Part shown: positions 9,544-17,124 of the stretch, in pieces
How the letters are laid out: each line of letters opens with the position of its first letter
Numbering within the stretch: position 1 is the stretch's first letter
DNA from: Ensifer sp. USDA 6670
Lineage (GTDB): Bacteria > Pseudomonadota > Alphaproteobacteria > Rhizobiales > Rhizobiaceae
Assembly (NCBI GenBank): GCA_000421085.1
Contig: ATWE01000006.1
Span: forward strand, 62,001-126,000
Direction: 5' to 3'
DNA: 64,000 nucleotides
Made by a program: the position numbers and the translations under genes
Notes under the pieces: generated by a model
Told to the model about the DNA's origin: nothing
Database searches by the model: none
The model's input: only the letters and a program-made list of their open reading frames with translations

Positions 9544-10151
9544 AGAAGCTGAAGGTTCCTCCCTACGACTGGGATTTGGTTGCTAAATTGGCCAAGCACC
9601 CCAACCCACAAGGTTACTGGAATAACACGGGGGGATATCCTCGACACTTCAAGGATGCATTGACGGAGAAATTAAAAATAATCCAAGATAATCGCTGCGC
9701 CTACTGCAGCACCGAATTATTTGGCAGCGAAATACCTCGTGACCACATAGCGCCAAAAGAAAAATACGGCCTGTGGACGTTCCGGCCGGAGAACGTTGTT
9801 CTTGCATGTAGCTACTGCAATAGCGAGAGAAAGAAGGTATACAACCCGATTATTGGCCTACGTCGGAAATATAAGAAATGCGTTTTTGAGTTTGTTCATC
9901 CTTATCTTGACAATCCAGACCAGCATCTGGCTTACAAGGGCGCTTTGAAGGCTATCCTTATTTCTTCCAAGACTCCGAAAGGTGAGAAGACCATTGATCT
10001 GTTCGATTTGGCAAGCCCGGAACGGACAAAACAGAGAGCTTCAGACTGTCAGTTTTTCGAAATAGACGGGACTCTCCATGGTCGCTGGCGGACCCTGTAC
10101 GAAGCAGCGAAGACGCAAAGCCTAAAGCCAAATTTGGAGGGTTCGGGATAA
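9540..10151 (+). CDS. HNH endonuclease, Septu-like PtuB partner
   Basis: Predicted nuclease of 203 residues. Seen: zinc-knuckle pair C53-x2-C56 (CAYCS), central catalytic-type motif DHI with D68-H69 (PRDHIAPKEKYG), asparagine-containing helix (RPENVVLACSYCNSERKK) with the second CxxC; this is the HNH layout of PtuB and related retron effector nucleases. Its ATG overlaps the stop of the ATPase gene (ATGA, 9540-9543), giving a tightly coupled two-gene unit. In known Septu systems the ATPase controls the nuclease, which degrades DNA on phage infection; that role here is inferred from gene order and domains. It is the last gene before the tRNA-like scar at 10,258-10,286. Confidence 0.87.
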   Translation: MKKLKVPPYDWDLVAKLAKHPNPQGYWNNTGGYPRHFKDALTEKLKIIQDNRCAYCSTELFGSEIPRDHIAPKEKYGLWTFRPENVVLACSYCNSERKKVYNPIIGLRRKYKKCVFEFVHPYLDNPDQHLAYKGALKAILISSKTPKGEKTIDLFDLASPERTKQRASDCQFFEIDGTLHGRWRTLYEAAKTQSLKPNLEGSG

Positions 10152-10257
10152 CGGGCAGGGGAAACGTCCGAAATAAATTTTGGCCACGCACGTGGTACAC
10201 AGGACTTGATTTTAAGCCAAATTTTATTAATAAAAACAATAGCAATAGAGTACGCCC

Positions 10258-10286
10258 ACCGAGTTCAAATCTCTCTAGCAGCACCA
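10258..10286 (+). other. tRNA 3'-end-like sequence, probable attachment-site (att) remnant
   Basis: Seen: GTTCAAATC, the canonical T-loop segment (positions 53-61 of a tRNA), followed by exactly 12 bases and then CCA at 10284-10286. That is the exact spacing of a complete tRNA 3' end (T-stem, seven acceptor bases TAGCAGC, discriminator A, CCA). The 5' half of the T-stem fits only for its last three bases, and no anticodon or D arm lies upstream, so this is not a working tRNA gene. Known: islands that integrate at a tRNA 3' end leave such a partial copy at the far border. Orientation predicts the intact tRNA gene, with acceptor 5' strand near GCTGCTA, on the plus strand left of the window. Confidence 0.6.
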
Positions 10287-10475
10287 GTTTTCCTCTAAAG
10301 AACAGCTATTTGCCAGCCATGAAGGCTGATGCCTCACGCCTGCGTTTGCCGCGGCAGGTACCAGCCATCGACGGGGAGCCGCCGCCCCCGAGGGCGGAGG
10401 TTTGCAGGCAGGATCGCGAAGGCGGCGAACCCCAGAGCGCTCGAGCGAAATTCCTTTGCGAAGTCCCCGCGGGAA

Positions 10476-10506
10476 GGGGACGCGGGCGGCAAACCGCCGC
10501 GTCCCC
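10476..10506 (-). terminator. Strong hairpin after the cusF-like gene, possible terminator
   Basis: Immediately beyond the stop of the minus-strand cusF-like gene, GGGGACGCGG-type and matching CGCGTCCCC arms form a stem of about 13 pairs with one bulge around a short loop. There is no clear T run after it on the minus strand, so it may slow rather than end transcription, or be Rho-assisted. Confidence 0.45.
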
Positions 10507-10512
10507 AGGGAA

Positions 10513-10797
10513 CTACTTCACCTCGGTGACGGTCAGCTTGCCATCGACGCGTTCGGCAACGAACTCTATCTGATCGCCTTCCTTCAGCTTCGAAAGCAGG
10601 GCTTCGTCCTTGACCCGGAAGACCATCGTCATGGCAGGCATTTCGAGAGTCTTCAGGTCCTCGTGCATCAGCGTGACCTTCTTCGCCTTGGCGTCGACCT
10701 TCTTGACCGTGCCTTTGGTAAAGTCGTCGGCGAAGGCGCCATAGGCCGTGCCGAGAGCGAGGGCGAAGGCCAGCGTGAACTTTACAATCGTTTTCAT
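10513..10797 (-). CDS. CusF-like periplasmic copper-binding protein
   Basis: Small periplasmic metallochaperone of 94 residues. Seen: signal peptide MKTIVKFTLAFALALGTAYG ending near AFA, then a short OB-fold-type domain with TKGTVKKVDAKAKKVTLMHE and MPAMTMVFRVKD. The His in MHEDL and the methionines in MPAMTM match the copper(I) ligands of CusF; the tryptophan that caps copper in E. coli CusF is a methionine here, as in many shorter relatives. Last gene of the minus-strand copper operon, 21 bases after the cupredoxin gene. Likely hands copper to the efflux or oxidase partners in the periplasm. Confidence 0.88.
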   Translation of the reverse strand: MKTIVKFTLAFALALGTAYGAFADDFTKGTVKKVDAKAKKVTLMHEDLKTLEMPAMTMVFRVKDEALLSKLKEGDQIEFVAERVDGKLTVTEVK

Positions 10798-10818
10798 GTG
10801 AGACCCTTTCCTGAGGAT

Positions 10819-11298
10819 TTACTTCCGTGCGACGGTTACGCCGCCGTGCATCCCCGCGTCGTAGTGACCCGGCACCAGGCACGCGATCTTGAACGTGCCG
10901 GCATTGGTGAACTTCCAGACGATCTCGCCCGTCTGTCCGGGGGCGAGACGGATCGCATTCGGATCCTCGTGCTCCATGTCGGGGAATTTCTCCATCGCCG
11001 CCTTGTGCTCCGTGATCTTGTCCTGCTGGTCGAGGACGAATTCATGCTCGAGCTCGCCGGCGTTCCTGATCGTGAAGCGGACGGTCTGGCCCTCGCGGAC
11101 CTGTAATTCCGAAGGCGCGAAAATCATCCGGCCGTCATCCGTCTCCTTCATGGTGACCCGGATCGTCCGGGTGGCGTCGGCATTCTTGCCGGGCTCCCCG
11201 ACGGCCATGACTTCGCCATGACCGCCCTTGTGACTGCCTGAAGCAAGCGCCGGCGAGGCGAGCGCTGCGACAAGAAGTCCGAAGATTGCAGCTTTCAT
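10819..11298 (-). CDS. Exported cupredoxin (plastocyanin/azurin-like copper protein)
   Basis: Periplasmic type-1-copper protein of 159 residues. Start chosen at ATG 11298 (MKAAIFGLL), which has an AAAGGA ribosome site and begins a signal peptide ending ALAS; a longer in-frame start 11 codons upstream adds a poor N-terminus. Seen: His/Gly-rich linker GSHKGGHGE, then the cupredoxin barrel with the ligand set H (ELEHEFVL) and C-x-x-x-x-H (FKIACLVPGHYDAGMHG) plus a C-terminal methionine. Such domains store or shuttle copper electrons. Sits between multicopper oxidase and cusF-like genes in one minus-strand unit. Confidence 0.9.
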   Translation of the reverse strand: MKAAIFGLLVAALASPALASGSHKGGHGEVMAVGEPGKNADATRTIRVTMKETDDGRMIFAPSELQVREGQTVRFTIRNAGELEHEFVLDQQDKITEHKAAMEKFPDMEHEDPNAIRLAPGQTGEIVWKFTNAGTFKIACLVPGHYDAGMHGGVTVARK

Positions 11299-11337
11299 CG
11301 AATTGTCCTTTGGTTGGTTGAAGATCGTCATGCGGTA

Positions 11338-12687
11338 TCACCCGTGTTTGGAGTGCTTCGGCGTGATCCGGGTCTTTGCGTTGTCAGCCCTGGTCCAGTC
11401 GGGAAGCTCGCCCGTCCACTCCCAGGCCTGCGTTCCGGGCGGGTTTTCGTACCAGCCGGGATCGGAGTAATCGTCCGCCGAGATGCCCTCGCGCACCTTG
11501 ACGACGGAGAACATGCCGCCCATCTCGATCGGCCCGTGCGGACCCCAGCCGGTCATCATGGGTATGGTGTTTTCGGGAAGTTCCATTTCCATCTTGCCCA
11601 TGTCGGACATGCCGGCCGTGCCCATCGGCATGTATTCCGGGCTGACTTTCCTTATCTTTTGCGCGACTTCCTTCTTGTCGACGCCGATGAAGGTCGGGAT
11701 GTCGTGTCCCATGGCGTTCATCGTGTGGTGCGACTTATGGCAATGGATCGCCCAGTCGCCCGCGTATTTGGCGTCGAATTCGTAGGCCCGCATGGCGCCG
11801 ACCGGAATGTCGATGCTCACCTCCGGCCACCGCGCCTCCGGGCGGACCCAGCCGCCGTCCGTGCATGTGACCTCGAAATCGTAGCCGTGCATGTGGATCG
11901 GGTGGTTGGTCATGGTGAGGTTGCCGACCCGCACGCGCACACGGTCGTTCCTGGAAACGACGAGCGGGCTGATGTCCGGGAATATGCGGCTGTTCCAGCA
12001 CCACATATTGAAGTCGGTCATTTCCATGACGCGCGGCACGTAGGAGCCCGGCTCGATGTCGTAGGCGTTGAGCAGGAACACGAAATCCCGGTCGACCGGC
12101 ATGAATTTCGGGTCCTTGGGATGGATCACGAAGAAGCCCATCATCCCCATGGCCATCTGCACCATTTCGTCGGAATGCGGGTGGTACATGAAGGTGCCGG
12201 ACTTCACCAGATCGAACTCGTAGACGAAGGTCTTGCCGGGCGGGATGTGCGGCTGCGACAGCCCGCCGACCCCGTCCATGCCGGACGGCAGGATCATGCC
12301 GTGCCAGTGAATCGTCGTCGGCTCCGGCAGTTTGTTGGTGACGAAGATGCGGACCCGATCGCCTTCCACCGCTTCGATCGTCGGACCCGGCGACTGGCCA
12401 TTATAGCCCCAGAGATAGGCGGTCATGCCCTCGGCCATTTCGCGCTCGACCGGCTCGGCGACGAGATGGAACTCCTTGACGCCGTTGTTCATCCGGTGGG
12501 GCGCGGTCCAGCCGTTGAGGGTCACCACCGGGTTGTAGTCGGGGCCGGAGGCCGGACGGAGGGGGGCTTGCGTTTCCGCCGTCTCCATGACGGCCGCTTC
12601 CGGCAGGCCCATATTCGACGTTTTCGCCCAGGCGGCGGTGGATACCAGTGCGGCGCTCGCGCCGATTAACTGTCTTCTGTTGAACAT
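11338..12687 (-). CDS. Periplasmic multicopper oxidase
   Basis: Copper-oxidising laccase-like enzyme, 449 residues, likely protecting the periplasm by oxidising Cu(I). Seen: N-terminal twin-arginine-type signal NRRQLIGASAALVSTAAWA; trinuclear-site motifs HWHG (TTIHWHGM), HPH (MYHPHSDEM), HPIHMHGYDFEV and HCHKSHH (AIHCHKSHHTMNA). The C-terminal region is methionine-rich (MPMGTAGMSDMGKMEMEL), as in copper-specific oxidases. It follows the TolC-like gene by 14 bases and precedes the cupredoxin, so all are co-transcribed. The third C-terminal motif is somewhat shortened (HCHKSHH), but the copper ligands appear complete. Confidence 0.94.
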   Translation of the reverse strand: MFNRRQLIGASAALVSTAAWAKTSNMGLPEAAVMETAETQAPLRPASGPDYNPVVTLNGWTAPHRMNNGVKEFHLVAEPVEREMAEGMTAYLWGYNGQSPGPTIEAVEGDRVRIFVTNKLPEPTTIHWHGMILPSGMDGVGGLSQPHIPPGKTFVYEFDLVKSGTFMYHPHSDEMVQMAMGMMGFFVIHPKDPKFMPVDRDFVFLLNAYDIEPGSYVPRVMEMTDFNMWCWNSRIFPDISPLVVSRNDRVRVRVGNLTMTNHPIHMHGYDFEVTCTDGGWVRPEARWPEVSIDIPVGAMRAYEFDAKYAGDWAIHCHKSHHTMNAMGHDIPTFIGVDKKEVAQKIRKVSPEYMPMGTAGMSDMGKMEMELPENTIPMMTGWGPHGPIEMGGMFSVVKVREGISADDYSDPGWYENPPGTQAWEWTGELPDWTRADNAKTRITPKHSKHG

Positions 12688-12701
12688 GTTCGGTTCCTTT
12701 C

Positions 12702-14144
12702 TCAGTTGCCGCTTTCGGCGGCCGCTGCGACGTCGGTTTCGCCGGAGGCTCCCCCGCCGTAAATCGCCGGAGCCAGATCCGCCTCGGCCAGCCAGAAGTC
12801 GCGCTTGGCGTTGATCGCGAGCAGGGTCGAATTGACCTTTTCGCGGCTGTCGGCGAGCAGTTCGAAGGTGCTGGTGATCATCCCGTTATAGGTGAGGAGG
12901 GACTGTTCCTCGATCTTGGTGCGCAGCGGCACGACGCTGTTGCGGTAGTGCCGGGCGATGTCGTAGTTGGCGCGGTAGGCCTGATAGGCCGAGCGTGCTT
13001 CCGAGCGGACATTGACGGCCTTCTCGGCGAGAAGGTTCGCCGCCCGCATATAGGCGAGCTCGGCCTTGCGCATGCGCGCCTTGCCGCTGTCGAAGATGGG
13101 AATGACGAATTCGAGATCGACACGGCCGGTCGTCTCGGACGAAATGTCGCCGTCCTCCATTGCCCGCTCGGTCTCGAAGCCGGCGAGGAGGTTGAGGTCG
13201 GTGACGTAACGGGTGGCCTCGGTCAGATTGTAGGATCTGGCCGTCGCCTCGAGGTCGAGCTTCGCCATCTGGAGATCGACACGGCGCCGCAGGGCTTCCG
13301 CCTCGATCTGGTCGCGCTTCATCAGGCCCTTGGGAAGAGAAGCCAGCCGGTTCGGCACCTGGAATTCGGCGTCCGAACCCCACAATCCCATCAGCCGCGT
13401 CAGTTCCTCCTTGGCGAGACGCGCCTCAAGCCGCGCCTTGGCCCCCTCTCCCGCCAGTTCAGCGTAGAAGACATGCTCGCGGGCCTGCGACGCCTTCGTC
13501 ATGGCCCCGCTCTCGCCGAGCTTTTCGGCAAGCTCGGACGCTGCGTCGGCCGCCACCTGTGCCCGGTTGAGTTGGCCCACCGTTTCCCAAGCCGCTACTG
13601 CATTGATCCAGGCACGCCGCGTCTCGGAAGCAAGCTGCAACGTGCGCGAAGCCGCATCCAGCTGCGCCTTGCGGAACTCGGTGTCGGCGATCGCGATATT
13701 CCGGTCGCGCGTGACGAGCGCAAAAATATTGGAGACGATCGCGCCCTCGACGGTCCGGAACGCCGAGAGCCCCGGCGTGCCGACTCCCGTCAGCCCGACA
13801 CCGACGGTCGGATTGACGAGCATGGTCGCCTGCCAGGCGTCGGCCGCCGAACCGCCGAGATCGGCATAGGCCGCCTGCAGCCCCTTGTTGTTGAGAAGCG
13901 CGACCTGAACCGCCGTCTCGACGTCGACGGTCTTCTTCGCCATCAGCGCCTTCACCCGCTCGGAGACGGAGCGCGCCTGTTCCTGATTCTGCACCCATAC
14001 GGTCTGCTTGCCGGCGGCTTCGGCCGTTGTCGCCGCGACGAGGGAAAACCCGGCATTTTTGACTGCGTACTCGCCGGTGGTAACGCAGCCGCCGAGAACC
14101 AGCGGCAGTACGAACACCGCCAGCTTCATCTTGATTTTCATCAT
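12702..14144 (-). CDS. TolC-family outer-membrane efflux lipoprotein (CusC-like)
   Basis: Outer-membrane channel of 480 residues. Seen: lipoprotein signal MMKIKMKLAVFVLPLVLGGC with Cys20 at the lipobox; two repeats of long helices (VDVETAVQVALLNNKGLQAA, later LRRRVDLQMAKLDLEATARS and SARSAYQAYRANYDIARHY), typical of the outer membrane efflux family. In Cus systems such a channel pairs with an RND pump and adaptor, but no cusA or cusB gene occurs in this operon, so its partner must be elsewhere or absent. Start overlaps the stop of the small lipoprotein gene (ATGA on the minus strand). Confidence 0.92.
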   Translation of the reverse strand: MMKIKMKLAVFVLPLVLGGCVTTGEYAVKNAGFSLVAATTAEAAGKQTVWVQNQEQARSVSERVKALMAKKTVDVETAVQVALLNNKGLQAAYADLGGSAADAWQATMLVNPTVGVGLTGVGTPGLSAFRTVEGAIVSNIFALVTRDRNIAIADTEFRKAQLDAASRTLQLASETRRAWINAVAAWETVGQLNRAQVAADAASELAEKLGESGAMTKASQAREHVFYAELAGEGAKARLEARLAKEELTRLMGLWGSDAEFQVPNRLASLPKGLMKRDQIEAEALRRRVDLQMAKLDLEATARSYNLTEATRYVTDLNLLAGFETERAMEDGDISSETTGRVDLEFVIPIFDSGKARMRKAELAYMRAANLLAEKAVNVRSEARSAYQAYRANYDIARHYRNSVVPLRTKIEEQSLLTYNGMITSTFELLADSREKVNSTLLAINAKRDFWLAEADLAPAIYGGGASGETDVAAAAESGN

Positions 14145-14368
14145 GATGCGCCTCCTTTCGGAGCCTGCGCATCATTCTGGTCGCGCCATGGTTTGGGATC
14201 GACGGCCTTGCGGTCCGTGTAGCCCGCGACGGGACTCGTATAGGCAACGGGGCGCACGTCGGCATGGTTGGCCGGGAGTTCTCCCGAAGCGATCACATCG
14301 GGAGGCAGAGTGGCGGCGCAACCGCTCGCAAAAAGCGGCAGGGCTGCCACGAAAAACAGATGTTTCAT
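14141..14368 (-). CDS. Small copper-operon lipoprotein
   Basis: 75-residue lipoprotein. Seen: signal MKHLFFVAALPLFASGC with a good lipobox; the mature part is short, proline-rich and without cysteine or histidine-rich motifs apart from NHADVRPVAYTSPVAGYTDR. No family recognised. Translationally coupled to the TolC-like channel by a four-base overlap, so it probably acts with that channel in the outer membrane or periplasm. Confidence 0.8.
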   Translation of the reverse strand: MKHLFFVAALPLFASGCAATLPPDVIASGELPANHADVRPVAYTSPVAGYTDRKAVDPKPWRDQNDAQAPKGGAS

Positions 14369-14462
14369 GGATCTATCCGAATAGGAGATTGCGGCAGCGC
14401 TCGAGAGGAAGACTTGCTCGCGAACACGCGTTCGGCCCGTCAGTTGGACGGGCGTATCCTAT

Positions 14463-14840
14463 TCAGGCGCTTGGGGGCCGATGCAGCAGCGGCAATTCGC
14501 CCGTCGTCCGGGCGTCGTCGACGAACTCTCGGACAGGCGATACGGGGGGTACGCCAATAGCATCGGTCGCCGCTAGAATTGCCATGCCGGCACAAAAGTC
14601 TTTGCAGCATTGCTGCTTCGCGGGCTTCTGGTGGCCTTCGGCAGAGGAGTCTTGATCGCCGTGCGAATGCACGCCGCTCGCCATGTCATGGTGGTCGCCC
14701 GACTGCGCGATTTCAGACTTGGACCAGCCGCTGTGCATGGCTGCGGAGGAACTCGGCAATGCATATACCGCCAGTGAGATGAAAATCACCAGGCGGAACA
14801 GAATCAACAGCTTTTGCGTCGTGATTCGAAGCATGCCCAT
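14463..14840 (-). CDS. Exported/anchored His- and Cys-containing small protein heading the copper operon
   Basis: About 125 residues. ATG 14840 is preferred to TTG 14846. Seen: one N-terminal hydrophobic helix (LLILFRLVIFISLAVYALPS), a His/Asp/Ser-rich stretch (GDHHDMASGVHSHGDQDSS) and a cysteine cluster (QQCCKDFCAGM), a composition suited to metal binding. No named family recognised. It lies 94 bases upstream of the small lipoprotein on the same strand and is probably the first gene of the copper operon; a role in sensing or buffering copper is inferred. Confidence 0.7.
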   Translation of the reverse strand: MGMLRITTQKLLILFRLVIFISLAVYALPSSSAAMHSGWSKSEIAQSGDHHDMASGVHSHGDQDSSAEGHQKPAKQQCCKDFCAGMAILAATDAIGVPPVSPVREFVDDARTTGELPLLHRPPSA

Positions 14841-15156
14841 ATTCAACGCCTATCATCGGGCTCAAAATTGTCAATCGACACGCCAGGCGCGTCGATATAC
14901 CGCCGCGACTGCAACGGGCGAACTTCGCCGCTGCAACCCGATTCGAGTTCTACGGCTTACAACGATGGCAAGGTCAATCGGAAGAGTTCCGGGGAAGAGA
15001 AATAATTGAAAGTCTCAGGTGCCGTGGCATGGCCGTCACGGTCACGAGATTATTAACCGTATTCTCCGTTACTCGGGGAACAGTCCGACCGGCGCCACAG
15101 GAATAACTCTATTCCGCGGTTTTTCGAACGCCGAAACAAGCAACAGGTCGGAGAAG
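14841..15156. other. Intergenic region upstream of the copper operon
   Basis: About 315 bases between the minus-strand copper genes and a plus-strand small gene, so it should hold divergent promoters. Seen: a perfect palindrome GGCGAACTTCGCC (14917-14929) flanked by CTGCAAC direct repeats. It may be a stem-loop or an operator. I could not recognise a CueR-type operator. No convincing coding frame. Confidence 0.5.
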
Positions 15157-15309
15157 ATGGACATGATCAAATCGGGTCTCGGCGTCACTGTCGCGGTTCT
15201 CGCCCTGTCCATCACGGTCAGCGGCATCCTGCATTTTGCGCTGTCCAGCTATCGCCCGGAGGCGAACGCCGCCGTGTCGCACGAAATCACCTCATCGATA
15301 CCACGATGA
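15157..15309 (+). CDS. Small single-pass membrane protein
   Basis: 50-residue product starting at ATG 15157 behind a GGAG ribosome site; the longer upstream extension of this frame has poor codon character. Seen: MDMIKSGLGV then a hydrophobic helix (TVAVLALSITVSGILHFAL) and a polar tail. Function unknown. Sequence style fits a small conserved rhizobial membrane protein. Confidence 0.5.
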   Translation: MDMIKSGLGVTVAVLALSITVSGILHFALSSYRPEANAAVSHEITSSIPR

Positions 15310-15355
15310 AAGAGGCCGCCCTGTCGGGCGCGCAAAGATCGCCCGAGGACATGCG

Positions 15356-15568
15356 TCAGGAAGCGCGGCGACGCTGTTCCGGGCCGAAATCTCCCAGCTG
15401 AGCCAGAAGTTCGTCGCAGGAGCACTTCCTCGTGTCCATCAGGTCGAGAATGCGCTTGGCGGCCCTGTTGGCCTCCACGCCATCCCTGCCGACATTGTGC
15501 AGAGCGCACCAGATATCGAGCGCTCCGCGCATGACGTCCACGTCATCCGGAGAATAGGCCTGACGCAC
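15356..15568 (-). CDS. Small conserved hypothetical protein
   Basis: 70-residue soluble protein starting at GTG 15568 with a GGGAGGGG ribosome site three bases upstream. Seen: mostly helical, MRQAYSPDDVDVMRGALDIW and ANRAAKRILDLMDTRKCSCD with a C-S-C pair. No domain recognised; reading frame and ribosome site support a real gene. It converges with the small membrane-protein gene. Confidence 0.65.
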   Translation of the reverse strand: MRQAYSPDDVDVMRGALDIWCALHNVGRDGVEANRAAKRILDLMDTRKCSCDELLAQLGDFGPEQRRRAS

Positions 15569-15703
15569 GAACCCCTCCCAAGGTGTACCTCAACGGTCTC
15601 ATCATGGGGCAATCGGGGGGAAATTCAAGGAAATAGTGAGGTACCGCAATAAGTCATACGATTGGGGCGATTCCGGCCGCAGCCGCCGGTTTCTCTCCTC
15701 TCG

Positions 15704-17008
15704 TCACACCCGCACGGATTGCTCCACGAAGTCCTCTGTGCCGAAAAACTTCAGATAGCGCTCGACCTCGGCCGGATCCCCCGTCGCCTTGCGCGGATTG
15801 TCCGAGAGCTTGACGGCCGGACTGCCATTGGCCTCACTGACCTTGCATACGATGGAGATCGGGTTGAGGCCGTTGATCTCGGTCGGAGCGCAGCCGGCGA
15901 AATCGTTTGTGAGGTTGGTTCCCCAGCCGAAGCTCATGCGCACGCGCCCTTCGAAGTGGCAGTAGGTCCTGATGATCGTGTCGACGTCGAGGCCGTCGGA
16001 GAAGATCAGCAGCTTCTCGCGAGGGTCCCGGCCCATCTTCTTCCACCAGGCGATGATCTTCTCGCCTCCCTCGATGGGCGGCGCGCTGTCCGGCCGGAAG
16101 CCGGTCCAGTCCGCCACCCAGTCGGGCGCCTCCCTGAGGAACGCGGCCGTTCCGAACGCGTCCGGGAGCACGATCAGGAGGTTGCCGCCATAGAGCTGGT
16201 TCCAGTCCTGCAGAACCTTGTAGGGCGCGGCCGCAAGCTCGCGGTCGTTGCGGGCAAGCGCCGCGGCCACCATCGGCAGCTCGTGCGCATTGGTGCCGAC
16301 CGCCTCCAGATCATTGTCCATTGCCAGCAGCACGTTACTGGATCCCGTGAAAGACGGGCCGATGCCTTCCTTCAGCGCCTCGACGCACCAGCGCTGCCAT
16401 AGGAAGCTGTGCCGCCGGCGCGTACCGAAGTCGGAGATGCGCAGGTTCGGATGCTCCCGCAACTGTTCGACCTTCGACCACATCTTGGCCTTGGCGCGGG
16501 CATAGAGGACGTCCAGCGTGAATGGGCCGAGCCCTTTCATCGCCGCGCGCGAGCGCAACTCGTTGATGATCGCGAGCGCAGGGATTTCCCACATCGTCGT
16601 CTCGGCCCAGCGGCCACGGAACGTCAGTTCGAATTGGCCGTCCCGACGCGACAACTCGTATTCCGGAAGACTGAATTTTGCCAGCCAGGCGAGAAATTCC
16701 GGCGAAAAGATCTGCGTACGGCCATAGAAGCTGTTACCCGCGAGCCATATCATCTCTTTCTTGGTGAAGCGCAGGCCTCGCGCGTGGTCGAGCTGGTCGC
16801 GCAGTTCCTGTTCGTCTATCTCGTCGGCAAGGCGCACCGTCTTCGTGCGGTTGATCAGCGAAAAGGTCGCGTCCACGTCCGGATAGAGCTGCCAGATCAT
16901 CTGCAGCATCAAAAGCTTGTAGAAATCCGTATCCAGCAGGCTGCGGACGATCGGATCGAGCTTCCAGGTATGGTTATAGACCCGTCGCGCGATATCGGTC
17001 TTTGGCAT
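15704..17008 (-). CDS. pncB: Nicotinate phosphoribosyltransferase
   Basis: Converts nicotinate and PRPP to nicotinate mononucleotide in NAD salvage; 434 residues, normal size, cytoplasmic. ATG 17008 is preferred; a TTG two codons upstream is possible. Seen: N-terminal [20 protein letters not shown], substrate-site region [14 protein letters not shown] and [22 protein letters not shown], and the phosphate-binding [11 protein letters not shown], all hallmark segments. Lies downstream of pncA on the same strand with a gap of about 115 bases, forming a salvage pair that makes and uses nicotinate. Confidence 0.97.
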   Translation of the reverse strand: MPKTDIARRVYNHTWKLDPIVRSLLDTDFYKLLMLQMIWQLYPDVDATFSLINRTKTVRLADEIDEQELRDQLDHARGLRFTKKEMIWLAGNSFYGRTQIFSPEFLAWLAKFSLPEYELSRRDGQFELTFRGRWAETTMWEIPALAIINELRSRAAMKGLGPFTLDVLYARAKAKMWSKVEQLREHPNLRISDFGTRRRHSFLWQRWCVEALKEGIGPSFTGSSNVLLAMDNDLEAVGTNAHELPMVAAALARNDRELAAAPYKVLQDWNQLYGGNLLIVLPDAFGTAAFLREAPDWVADWTGFRPDSAPPIEGGEKIIAWWKKMGRDPREKLLIFSDGLDVDTIIRTYCHFEGRVRMSFGWGTNLTNDFAGCAPTEINGLNPISIVCKVSEANGSPAVKLSDNPRKATGDPAEVERYLKFFGTEDFVEQSVRV

Positions 17009-17124
17009 CTGCAATACGCTCCTCTTGGACCGTCATGACCCGCTCTGAAGCGAGGCGATCGTGGTCGATATCCTAAGTCCGAGCGGGGATGCGGCCGATG
17101 CCGCGCTTCCCCGATGCGGGGCGA

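Larger units (their letters stand above)
10152..10512. other. Intergenic border between defence island and copper operon
   Basis: About 360 bases without a credible gene. The left half (10152-10260) is A/T-rich like the preceding ATPase/HNH pair, with an oligo-T/A tract near 10225-10245. The middle holds a tRNA-3'-end-like sequence (10258-10286). The right part becomes GC-rich and ends with a long hairpin just beyond the stop of the minus-strand cusF-like gene. The short reading frames here (for example 10310-10573) have poor codon character and no homology that I recognise. Confidence 0.7.

Noticed and set aside
8065-10151. Retron (reverse transcriptase plus msr/msd) using the PtuA/PtuB-like pair
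   Set aside because: No reverse transcriptase frame lies next to the pair within the window.
10258-10286. Functional tRNA gene
   Set aside because: T-loop and CCA fit, but the T-stem is incomplete and no anticodon or D arm precedes it; treated as an att remnant.
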